Positions 1 to 5,813 of a stretch of 6,455 bases of DNA are shown here, piece by piece. The notes under the pieces were generated by a model. That model searched no databases. It saw only the letters and a program-made list of their open reading frames with translations, and was not told the DNA's origin. The translations under genes and the position numbers were made by a program. Where the stretch lies: positions 1-6,455 of the forward strand of contig JAUWKC010000104.1 of assembly GCA_030607345.1 (NCBI GenBank), read 5' to 3'. The stretch's first letter is position 1, and the number at the start of each line of letters is the position of its first letter. The DNA comes from Planctomycetota bacterium (GTDB lineage Bacteria; Planctomycetota; Phycisphaerae; Sedimentisphaerales; SG8-4).

Positions 1-929
1 CCCAGCGGCATTTGCGAAACGCCGTCCATATTTATTGGCGTAGTCTGTTTGATGTCGGCGTAATTGCGCAAATCCCGCCATAGGACAACGATCTTCAACG
101 GCGGGTCAGCGGATTGCTTCAATAAGTCTACCGCTTCATGGAAGGGCATCGCAGAAGACAGCCCTGACAGGTCAACAACCTGTTCAAGCTGTTTTCTCGT
201 CCTGCTGTCATCATCTGTTTGTCTGATACCAACAGCAAGCGAGAGTTGCTCCCCTGCAATGCCTTTGTAGTGACGTGCCAGGGCGTGTTCGTGTTTGAGA
301 GTCTTCGCTGTCGTTTTAAAAGTATCGTTGAGCGCTTGGCCAAGGTTCTCGATAACAGCTTTCATGCATTCATGAGCTGCGGGTTTGACGTCCTTGTCGA
401 AGGCTACCTCAAGGCGCAGCAAAAGCTGATTCTGAAGCGGACCACCGCCGGCAGAGCCCGCCACGGCAGGGGTCCTTGTTGGCGGCCTCGTTCGTTTAGG
501 CATCTTCATCCACAGCGCTCGCAACTCTTGCTCCTCACGCATTTTATCACCATCTATCATACGCAGCAAGTTGGCCACTTCTTTGTCAGACGTTTTTGCT
601 TTTTGGGGGTAGCTTCCCGCAAGTGCTCCATAAGCAGTTGTGGGAGTTTCTGTCAGAGGCGTGAGAATGATGAATCCGGGAGCCTCCCTTGCCGGTCGGT
701 CGAGTATTTGCCGGACTGCCTTGCCGCCAACGCTGGAACTGTGCACCAGATACTGGATGGTCTCAAAGCTCAATGGCAGTATATCCGGGTCACACGCTAT
801 CTTTACAAGGCAGGTTGCCCGGCGTGTGTTTGATGTTTTGGATTCCGGGCGGATGACCGTATCCTGGGCGACGGCTGAGCCGGTGAGGATTAGTGCCGCT
901 GTGATGAGGACAAGTATTCGGGTTTTCAT
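1..929 (-). CDS. Exported protein with secretin/TonB-N-terminus-like motif, third gene of sigma operon (3' end outside window)
   Basis: The frame is open without a stop from the ATG at 929 to the left edge, giving 309 visible residues; the C-terminal part is missing. AGGA at 941-938 lies 8 nt before the ATG. Residues 1-21 form a Sec signal peptide (basic MKTR, hydrophobic core, AVA before QD), so the protein is exported. Residues about 115-145 and 165-225 look helical and charged, with a Pro/Gly/Ala-rich linker near 148-165. Residues 262-309 follow a pattern I recognise from planctomycete envelope proteins: an amphipathic EAVDLLKQ helix, then PPLKIVVLWRDL, then ADIKQTTPINMDGVS. This resembles the short beta-alpha-beta domain at the N terminus of secretins and TonB receptors (STN-like). 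The start overlaps the preceding gene's stop as ATGA, implying translational coupling. A full secretin is possible but no secretin channel domain is visible. Exported protein: confident; STN-like assignment: moderate. Confidence 0.8.
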   Translation of the reverse strand, partial: MKTRILVLITAALILTGSAVAQDTVIRPESKTSNTRRATCLVKIACDPDILPLSFETIQYLVHSSSVGGKAVRQILDRPAREAPGFIILTPLTETPTTAYGALAGSYPQKAKTSDKEVANLLRMIDGDKMREEQELRALWMKMPKRTRPPTRTPAVAGSAGGGPLQNQLLLRLEVAFDKDVKPAAHECMKAVIENLGQALNDTFKTTAKTLKHEHALARHYKGIAGEQLSLAVGIRQTDDDSRTRKQLEQVVDLSGLSSAMPFHEAVDLLKQSADPPLKIVVLWRDLRNYADIKQTTPINMDGVSQMPL

Positions 930-1513
930 ATCAGGTTTCCTTTCGAATTATTGTGAGTGTTTGGATGATTTTCAATCTCGGCAAGGCGTTTTCTTGCCTT
1001 TTTGGCAGAGCGGGTATCCGGGAACAGCCGCAGGACGCTTTTGTAGTCTTCGATGGCTGCGGCCCTTTGGCTTGGCCTTTGCCATTTTTTGTCGGCGTAA
1101 TAGACGATGATAAACGCGGTTGTTTCAATTTCCTCGTTGACCTTTTCGAGCGGGTCTTCGATAGCTGCAAGCTTTGCCCTGAGTTCAGCAATGCGCTGCT
1201 GCCGCCGCTGGCGCTCGAGCAGTTCGTTAACGACTTTCAGGGTCGCGTTGGTCTGCGCCCGGAGCAGTTGCAGGTCGGTCTCCATTGCCACAATTCTTCT
1301 CTGCTCGTTTGTCGCGGTGACCCTTGCAGCCAATTGCCACGCGCCGACAGCGAGCACAATCACGGCGGCTATGGAAACAAATGTGACTATCTTTCTGCGA
1401 CGGCTGCGATGAGCGTGTCGACGGGTAATACCTGCCAGGTCGACGGAAACAGGTTCCGGCGACCCGGCCATCCGGTCGGCTTGCTGAAGAAGGCTTTTTA
1501 TTCTCTCTTGCAT
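926..1513 (-). CDS. Single-pass membrane protein with coiled coil and TPR-like tail, in the anti-sigma position
   Basis: This 195-residue protein has a short cytoplasmic N terminus (1-41) ending in a very basic stretch (RRHAHRSRRRK, 31-41). One transmembrane helix follows at about 42-63, and the positive-inside rule places the rest in the periplasm. Residues about 68-130 are rich in E, R, Q and L with heptad-like spacing and should form a coiled coil. Residues 132-182 (paired Tyr near 138, then AIEDYKSVLRLFPDT and A..AR.RLAEIE) resemble one to one-and-a-half TPR units of the BamD/YbgF kind. It begins 3 nt after the sigma stop, and GGAGGA at 1526-1521, inside the sigma gene, is 7 nt from the ATG. 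Position and topology suggest a regulator of the sigma factor, but there is no cysteine at all, so the classic zinc anti-sigma motif is absent. Anti-sigma function is an inference; the gene and topology are well supported. Confidence 0.88.
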   Translation of the reverse strand: MQERIKSLLQQADRMAGSPEPVSVDLAGITRRHAHRSRRRKIVTFVSIAAVIVLAVGAWQLAARVTATNEQRRIVAMETDLQLLRAQTNATLKVVNELLERQRRQQRIAELRAKLAAIEDPLEKVNEEIETTAFIIVYYADKKWQRPSQRAAAIEDYKSVLRLFPDTRSAKKARKRLAEIENHPNTHNNSKGNLI

Positions 1514-1516
1514 TTC

Positions 1517-2110
1517 CTATTCCTCCATCAGGTCGCCAAGTCTCTCTTTGAGGCGTTTTCTGGCCCGGCTGAGCCTGACATCAAGGGCATTGCGCGATAT
1601 TCCAAGAATCGTGCTTATCTTCTCTGCCGGCAGCTCCTGAAGATACCTGAGAACCACCGGCTCTCGATACCTGGCGGGCAAGGCCATCACTGCTTTGCGC
1701 ACGCGCTCAAAGGTGTCACGCCGGACAGGTATATTGTCTGCGCCCCCTGTCCAGGTCGGTGAAGACCTATTGCCGGCTTTCAAAAAGTGCTTCGCCCGGA
1801 GCATCTGCCTGTATCGGCACTTACGACATTCGTTTATTGTTATGCTAAAGAGCCAGGTTCGCAGGCTGCAGTCGCCGCGGAACTTTTTCAGCCCGAGATA
1901 AGCCTTTAGAAAGACGTTCTGCACGACGTCGTCCACGTCTCCGGGCCAGCCTAACAGCCGATTGGCAAGGGCTGCGACCTCGGCCACGTTATCGTCGAGG
2001 ATTTTCTCAAAGGCTGAATCCTCCGCCTGCTTGAAGCTCTTGTTCAGCAACTCATCCTGGCAAAGGTCACGTATCGGGCTGCCCAGCGGCTTTTTGGCTT
2101 TCTCGGCCAT
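1517..2110 (-). CDS. ECF-type RNA polymerase sigma-70 factor
   Basis: The product is 197 residues from the ATG at 2110, the usual ECF size. Region 2 spans about 32-101: DVDDVVQNVFLKAYLGLKKF matches the core-binding/-10 recognition helix (2.2-2.3), and LRTWLFSITINECRKCRYR matches 2.3-2.4. A linker follows at 102-132. Region 4 covers about 133-191: VMALPARYREPVVLRYLQ (4.1), then the helix-turn-helix LPAEKISTILGISRNALDVRLSRARKRL (4.2; given here as the family motif). There is no region 1.1 or 3. It directs core polymerase to a specific promoter set, probably including its own operon. A TTG at 2116 would add two residues; I prefer the ATG because neither start has a visible Shine-Dalgarno. It heads the operon with the membrane protein and the exported protein. 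The signal and regulon cannot be read from the sequence. Confidence 0.95.
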   Translation of the reverse strand: MAEKAKKPLGSPIRDLCQDELLNKSFKQAEDSAFEKILDDNVAEVAALANRLLGWPGDVDDVVQNVFLKAYLGLKKFRGDCSLRTWLFSITINECRKCRYRQMLRAKHFLKAGNRSSPTWTGGADNIPVRRDTFERVRKAVMALPARYREPVVLRYLQELPAEKISTILGISRNALDVRLSRARKRLKERLGDLMEE

Positions 2111-2114
2111 AACC

Positions 2115-2143
2115 AATATATTAGACCAGCCGGCGGGTGAAAA
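2115..2143 (-). promoter_or_regulatory. Possible promoter of the sigma operon, nearly leaderless
   Basis: On the minus strand TTTTCA (2143-2138) is followed after 17 nt by TATATT (2120-2115), 4/6 and 5/6 matches to the sigma-70 consensus. A start site 5-7 nt downstream would fall at or next to the ATG at 2110, so the transcript would be leaderless; this agrees with the lack of a Shine-Dalgarno. An ECF-type autoregulated promoter farther upstream is an alternative that I could not identify. Confidence 0.25.
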
Positions 2144-2275
2144 CTTACAAAAAATCCCGCAAAAATCGAGACTGTAGCATTGTTACAGGGTCTCCTTGTA
2201 TCCTGCTTTTCGTTTTTCACTGTTTCTGCTCCAATGCAACGTACTTATAGTCACTTGTCTGTGCAACAAGACGAT

Positions 2276-2299
2276 TTGAACTTAGCTCGACAAGTTCAA
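2276..2299. repeat. Perfect 8-bp inverted repeat with 8-nt spacer
   Basis: TTGAACTT (2276-2283) and AAGTTCAA (2292-2299) are exact reverse complements separated by AGCTCGAC. No T-run follows on either strand, so it is a poor intrinsic terminator. It could be an operator for a dimeric regulator or an RNA hairpin in a tRNA 3' trailer or sigma leader. Its role is unknown. Confidence 0.55.
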
Positions 2300-2423
2300 T
2301 CCCAGTTTATGCCCTCAGCGAGGAACTTTTGACGAACTATTAGCTAAGCATGAGCAATTTTTGAGGGACCTATGGAAAAAGGCTGATAAACACAAGTGCT
2401 TAACAGGCAAAAACTTACAAGAC

Positions 2424-2497
2424 CGCGCCCGGCAGGACTCGAACCTGCAACCTTCGGATTCGAAGTCCGCGACTCTGTCCAATTGAGCTACGGGCGC
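2424..2497 (-). tRNA. tRNA-Arg, anticodon TCG
   Basis: A 74-nt cloverleaf reads on the minus strand. The acceptor is GCGCCCG paired with CGGGCGC, the D arm GCTC/GAGT with loop AATTGGACA, the anticodon loop CTTCGAA (anticodon TCG, reading CGA arginine codons), the variable loop AGGTT, and the T arm GCAGG/CCTGC around TTCGAGT. The discriminator base is G. CCA is not encoded, so it must be added after transcription. The anticodon stem pairs as GCGGA with TCCGA, leaving a G27-A43 mismatch at its base, and D-stem pair 10-25 is a G-U wobble. Other helices are fully paired. Confidence 0.97.
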
Positions 2498-2516
2498 CAA
2501 AGTTCTAAGTGCCTAT

Positions 2517-2546
2517 AATATAACCAGTGCCCGCACGTAATGTCAA
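2517..2546 (-). promoter_or_regulatory. Sigma-70 promoter of the tRNA-Arg gene
   Basis: On the minus strand a perfect -35 TTGACA (2546-2541) is followed after 18 nt by TATATT (2522-2517), a 5/6 match to the -10 consensus. Transcription would begin near 2510, about 12 nt before the mature tRNA 5' end at 2497, a normal leader length for a single tRNA unit. Confidence 0.75.
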
Positions 2547-2577
2547 TGACGTCGGCTGGGACCAACGGAATGTTCCC

Positions 2578-2600
2578 CGGACATCCCATTTGGGCGTCCG
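2578..2600. repeat. Imperfect palindrome upstream of the right-facing promoter
   Basis: CGGAC (2578-2582) pairs with GTCCG (2596-2600), and inside it CCC (2585-2587) pairs with GGG (2592-2594) around the loop ATTT, with a small internal bulge. It ends 7 nt before the -35 box at 2608, between two divergent promoters. It may be an operator; a chance hairpin is equally possible. Confidence 0.35.
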
Positions 2601-2607
2601 AATTAGC

Positions 2608-2636
2608 TTGACAAAGCCTGTTAATTTAGATAATAT
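2608..2636 (+). promoter_or_regulatory. Sigma-70 promoter for the 2687 gene and probably the solute-binding gene
   Basis: A perfect -35 TTGACA (2608-2613) is followed by an AT-rich -10 region. GATAAT (2629-2634) is a 5/6 match at a 15-nt spacing, and TAATAT (2631-2636) is a 4/6 match at 17 nt. Transcription would start around 2641-2645, giving a leader of about 45 nt before the coding start. Confidence 0.65.
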
Positions 2637-2686
2637 AAGGTATACTTCGATACCGGAGATGGTACGTTTTACAGGACGTTGGCAGT

Positions 2687-3820
2687 GTGATGAAGAATAA
2701 GCGGTTAAGTCTTACTTTATTTGCAGCGAGTCTGTTTTTTTTACTCAATGCCGTGTGCTGGGGCGTCGAGACGCGGCAGGTGGACATTGTGCGCGACAAA
2801 GGCGTCCTCGACAGCAGCGATTTTGAGACGGTCGACACATTCGTAGGCGAGGCCGTCCAGGAACTGACCGAGACAAGGGATTTTGCATCCGTTGCTGAGA
2901 TACGTGCCGTAATCGTTTCGCGGGCCGCCTCAAACAAACCCAGTGCTCAACCGCAGTATACCCAGCAGTTTTTCGATTCAGCCCGGAAATACATATCGGG
3001 GGCCCTTGAAAAGGCATCACAAAGCAGCACCGAGGGCCGACGGTTTCTTCTGACGCTGAACCTGCTGATTCTGGTGGACTATCTGAACAATGCCGAGCTG
3101 GTGGAGCTGTGCCTCGATTCGCTCAAAGATGAAAATATGGCCATCCGATACTGGGCGGTTCGCTGTGTTACCAACGGCGAAATTGTCAGGCAGTTGAACT
3201 CAAGTGACAGAGGCCAGTTAGTTAGCCGCATCACCGCAGAACTGGGACAAATCGTTCAGGGCAGCAGCTTTGAAATAATAGATTTAGCGGCGGCGTTCGC
3301 AGCGAACATAAAGACGGCTGGCGCCGATGAGATGTTGCTCAAGATTGCCGATATGCGAATAGACCAATATTCGAGATGGACGGTTGAGCACAAGATTGTG
3401 GATGCTTCGGTACTCAAATCACTCTGCAGGAAGATAAGCGAGGCGGGTGCTGCCAATCCGGCCTGCGCTCGGCGATTCGCCCAGTTGTACTCATACGTGA
3501 TACAAAGATATATTAGAGACAGCGACACAGACAGCGACATGAGCGCCTCGGAAAAGAATGAGTTGATTTCTGTGATGGTGGAGATTGAGAAGAATTGTAT
3601 CAGCGTCCTTCTGGACAAACCTCAAACAACGATAAAGAGCGCCATAGAACGCGGCGACGTGTTAAGGCTTATACAGGAACATAACAGACTTCTCGGCGAT
3701 GAGACAGGCTCGGGCGAATTGATGGGCAAGTTAGAATGCGACTATGGCGAAAGTCCGGACGGCGGCAAACAGACTATGCCGCTGAGCCTGCCGGAACCAC
3801 CGGAGCAAAAAGCTTCATAA
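2687..3820 (+). CDS. Secreted protein of unknown function with HEAT-like helical segment
   Basis: The product has 377 residues. Start codons GTG (2687) and ATG (2690) are adjacent; AGGA at 2673-2676 is 10 nt from the GTG and 13 nt from the ATG, so GTG is slightly favoured. Residues 1-26 form a Sec signal peptide (KNKR, then a Leu/Phe-rich core, likely cut after WG), placing the protein outside the cytoplasm. The remainder is nearly all helical. Residues about 120-165, with paired amphipathic helices and the turn LKDENMAIRYWAVRCV, resemble a HEAT repeat; similar helices continue to about 250. An acidic Asp/Ser patch lies at 278-289, and the C terminus (363-377) is a Pro/Glu-rich tail without a membrane segment. 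I do not recognise a family. The solute-binding gene starts 76 nt downstream on the same strand with no terminator between, so co-transcription is likely. Confidence 0.9.
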   Translation: MMKNKRLSLTLFAASLFFLLNAVCWGVETRQVDIVRDKGVLDSSDFETVDTFVGEAVQELTETRDFASVAEIRAVIVSRAASNKPSAQPQYTQQFFDSARKYISGALEKASQSSTEGRRFLLTLNLLILVDYLNNAELVELCLDSLKDENMAIRYWAVRCVTNGEIVRQLNSSDRGQLVSRITAELGQIVQGSSFEIIDLAAAFAANIKTAGADEMLLKIADMRIDQYSRWTVEHKIVDASVLKSLCRKISEAGAANPACARRFAQLYSYVIQRYIRDSDTDSDMSASEKNELISVMVEIEKNCISVLLDKPQTTIKSAIERGDVLRLIQEHNRLLGDETGSGELMGKLECDYGESPDGGKQTMPLSLPEPPEQKAS

Positions 3821-3872
3821 TTGAGCAATCAGATAGAACTGCCACCTTCTGTTGCCGCAATTCGGGCAGCGC

Positions 3873-3893
3873 CTCAAACACTGGAGGTTTGAG
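3873..3893 (+). promoter_or_regulatory. Hairpin presenting the Shine-Dalgarno of the solute-binding gene
   Basis: CTCAAAC (3873-3879) and GTTTGAG (3887-3893) form a perfect 7-bp stem with a 7-nt loop. The Shine-Dalgarno GGAGG (3883-3887) lies in the loop, 9 nt before the ATG at 3897. An alternative pairing of CCTC (3872-3875) with GAGG (3884-3887) would bury it. The Shine-Dalgarno decides the start at 3897 over an upstream in-frame TTG at 3852. Confidence 0.5.
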
Positions 3894-3896
3894 ATT

Positions 3897-5642
3897 ATGG
3901 ACAGACGCGGAGGCGTTACTGCGTTTTTCGCTTTTCTTTTCCTTGGTATCGTTCTCGCGTGCCAGGTCCTGGCGATGCTAAGGGCGAACCGATTGTATGA
4001 CCAACTGGAGTGCCTTGAACAGGCTTTCCGACAGACCGCTTCGGCGCAAGTGGGGCCGGACAAGACCCTGGCGGGACGGGACGGACTTCCGCCGGCCCCT
4101 GCGGGCGACGAAGGCGACTGGCTGGTCTGGGCGTTCCGGGTCGAACCGAAAACACTCAATCAATTCTCGGCTGAAAACGACATATACTCGCGATGGATAA
4201 CCGTACCGTACATCTTCGAGCCGCTTTTGGTTTACGATTACAATGATTTGACGATGCAGCCCTGGCTGGCGGAGAGTTACAGCATCAGCGAAGACGGCCT
4301 GGAAATCACCTTCGAGCTGCGAGACGACATTCATTTCTCCGACGGCCATCCCGTGACCAGCGACGACGTGGTGTTCACTTACGAAACCGCGGTGAATCCC
4401 GATGTTGGCGCCGCCAACATTGCAAATCTGTTCGTCGATGTCGATAAGGCCGTCGCGGTCGATGCGCGGGTGGTGAAGTTCTATCTGAAAAGGCCATATT
4501 TTAAGGCCCTTGAGAACGTATCCTTTTGGGATTTCGGGATACTGCCGAAGCACGTCTATCAGTTCGACGATGCTTCTGAATTCAACAGCCGCGTCTCGGA
4601 GCCGGTGGGCAGCGGACCTTTCATATTCGAAAAATGGGACACCGGCAGGCAGGTCGTGCTTGCAAGAAACGAAAATTACTGGGCAGCCAAACCCAGGCTG
4701 AAGAAAATCGTGTACCGTTTCATCAGCAATCCCGCTGCCGCCGTCCAGGCCCTGCGCTGCCACGAGGTCGATGTTATCATTCCGGAGCCTGACCAGTTTG
4801 CCGAGCTCAGCAGAGACGAAGAATTCAAGAAGGAGTTTTACTGCCTCAGTTACCGAGCGCCCGGCACGCCGTTTTACTATATTGGGTGGAATCAGAACAG
4901 CCGGTTTTTCAAAGACAAACGCGTTCGCCGGGCTATGACGCACACTATGAATCGTGAAGAAATAGTGCTGCATCTGCTGAAAGGCCACGGGCAAACCATC
5001 ACGGGCCCCTTCTATATCAATGGGCCCCAATATGACCATACGGTGCAAGCGTGGCCCTACGACCCCGCCCGGGCAAAGCACCTGCTGGACGAGGCCGGCT
5101 GGGTCGATACCGACGGTGACGGCGTCCGTGACAGAAATGGCGCAGCGTTCAAGTTCGAGTTTATGTACTCGGCCGACAACGTGCTATACGAAAGACTTGC
5201 GAAATTCCTTAAAGACCAGGCCGCCCAGGTGGGTGTTGAGCTAGTGCCCGAACCCGTCGAGTGGTCGGTAGTCATAAGCCGGGTTACGGACAGAAACTTC
5301 GACGCCGTGGTAATGGGCTGGGCGGGCGACATCCTCGAAGATGCTTATCCGTTATGGCACTCCAGCCAGACAGGTAATCGCGGGTGCAACTACGTGGGCT
5401 TCAGTAATCCGCAGGCCGACGCCCTAATCGAGCAGGCCCGACGCACACTCGACGACGGCGGGAGAAACGAACTTTATCATCGGCTGCACCAGATACTCCA
5501 CGAGCAACAGCCCTGCACGTTCCTGTTTACGCGCCCGAGTTTTCGGCTGATTGACCGACGATTTTGCAACGTCAAGGTTTACAACCTGGGCCTGAGTTAC
5601 CGGCAGTGGTACGTCCCAAGACAAAAGCAGCGATATAAATGA
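3897..5642 (+). CDS. ABC transporter substrate-binding protein, family 5 (peptide/Dpp-Opp type), membrane-anchored
   Basis: The product has 581 residues; family 5 proteins usually have 500-600. These extracytoplasmic proteins capture peptides, nickel or sugars for an ABC importer. Residues 7-21 form a hydrophobic segment ending at Cys22 in the context VLAC, a near-lipobox, so it is a lipoprotein or an N-terminally anchored protein. A coiled-coil-like stretch (29-46) and a Pro/Gly linker (60-72) follow. The binding fold runs from about 74 to 575. Diagnostic stretches are YIFEPLLVYD (105-114), the signature around FELRDDIHFSDG with VTSDDVVFTYE (139-163), PVGSGPFIFEKW (236-247), KRVRRAMTHTMNRE (341-354) and YDPARAKHLLDEAGW (388-402). 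The ATG at 3897 has a good Shine-Dalgarno. No permease or ATPase gene adjoins it: a bidirectional terminator follows at once, so its transporter must be encoded elsewhere or it acts as a sensor. The substrate cannot be told from sequence. Confidence 0.95.
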   Translation: MDRRGGVTAFFAFLFLGIVLACQVLAMLRANRLYDQLECLEQAFRQTASAQVGPDKTLAGRDGLPPAPAGDEGDWLVWAFRVEPKTLNQFSAENDIYSRWITVPYIFEPLLVYDYNDLTMQPWLAESYSISEDGLEITFELRDDIHFSDGHPVTSDDVVFTYETAVNPDVGAANIANLFVDVDKAVAVDARVVKFYLKRPYFKALENVSFWDFGILPKHVYQFDDASEFNSRVSEPVGSGPFIFEKWDTGRQVVLARNENYWAAKPRLKKIVYRFISNPAAAVQALRCHEVDVIIPEPDQFAELSRDEEFKKEFYCLSYRAPGTPFYYIGWNQNSRFFKDKRVRRAMTHTMNREEIVLHLLKGHGQTITGPFYINGPQYDHTVQAWPYDPARAKHLLDEAGWVDTDGDGVRDRNGAAFKFEFMYSADNVLYERLAKFLKDQAAQVGVELVPEPVEWSVVISRVTDRNFDAVVMGWAGDILEDAYPLWHSSQTGNRGCNYVGFSNPQADALIEQARRTLDDGGRNELYHRLHQILHEQQPCTFLFTRPSFRLIDRRFCNVKVYNLGLSYRQWYVPRQKQRYK

Positions 5643-5750
5643 AAAGAGCCGGCCGGGGCAGCAATATATCGAGCAAGAATCCCACTTTGTCAATTCGCAG
5701 CCTCTCTTGGTTGACTCGAACCGATAATATCCGAAGGTGCAGCACAAGTC

Positions 5751-5790
5751 AAAAAAAAAGAGGCAAGTCAGACGACTTGCCTCTTTTTTT
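5751..5790. terminator. Bidirectional intrinsic terminator
   Basis: GAGGCAAGTC (5760-5769) and GACTTGCCTC (5774-5783) form a perfect 10-bp stem with loop AGAC. Nine A residues precede it and seven T residues follow, so the pairing can extend to 17 bp and each strand ends in a U-tract (7 U rightward, 9 U leftward). It lies between the convergent solute-binding and PEP-CTERM genes and should stop both transcripts. Confidence 0.93.
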
Positions 5791-5813
5791 AACAAATTTC
5801 TGTTCGCCGCGTA

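Larger units (their letters stand above)
2111..2423. other. Gene-free stretch between sigma gene and tRNA-Arg
   Basis: About 310 nt without a convincing coding frame. It holds the candidate sigma-operon promoter at its left end, a short inverted repeat CTGTA-N7-TACAG at 2172-2188, a longer perfect inverted repeat at 2276-2299, and two copies of the 11-mer AAAACTTACAA (2140-2150 and 2410-2420). No intrinsic terminator with a T-tract is evident downstream of the tRNA. Confidence 0.6.

Noticed and set aside
128..343. Minus-strand 71-codon frame within the left-edge gene
   Set aside because: It is in a different frame from the continuous 309-codon reading with signal peptide and motif, and shows no features of its own.
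219..833. Plus-strand open frame of 204 codons
   Set aside because: It is antisense to the exported protein that runs off the left edge, which has a signal peptide, Shine-Dalgarno and an operon position.
953..1762. Plus-strand open frame of 269 codons
   Set aside because: It is antisense to the sigma and membrane-protein genes, which have clear domains and coupling; it has no recognisable domain or Shine-Dalgarno.
2133..2160. GCGGG / CCCGC inverted repeat upstream of the sigma gene
   Set aside because: Only 5 bp with an 18-nt loop; too weak to call a hairpin or operator.
2315..2500. Minus-strand 61-codon frame starting MAPVAQLDRVADFESEG
   Set aside because: It is the translation of the tRNA-Arg gene itself, a well-known spurious protein type.
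3852..3896. Upstream TTG start for the solute-binding protein, adding 15 residues
   Set aside because: It has no Shine-Dalgarno and would put a polar extension before the signal or anchor segment, while the ATG at 3897 has GGAGG at 9 nt.
3978..5081. Minus-strand open frame of 367 codons
   Set aside because: It lies wholly antisense to the well-supported solute-binding protein and is a codon-bias mirror frame.
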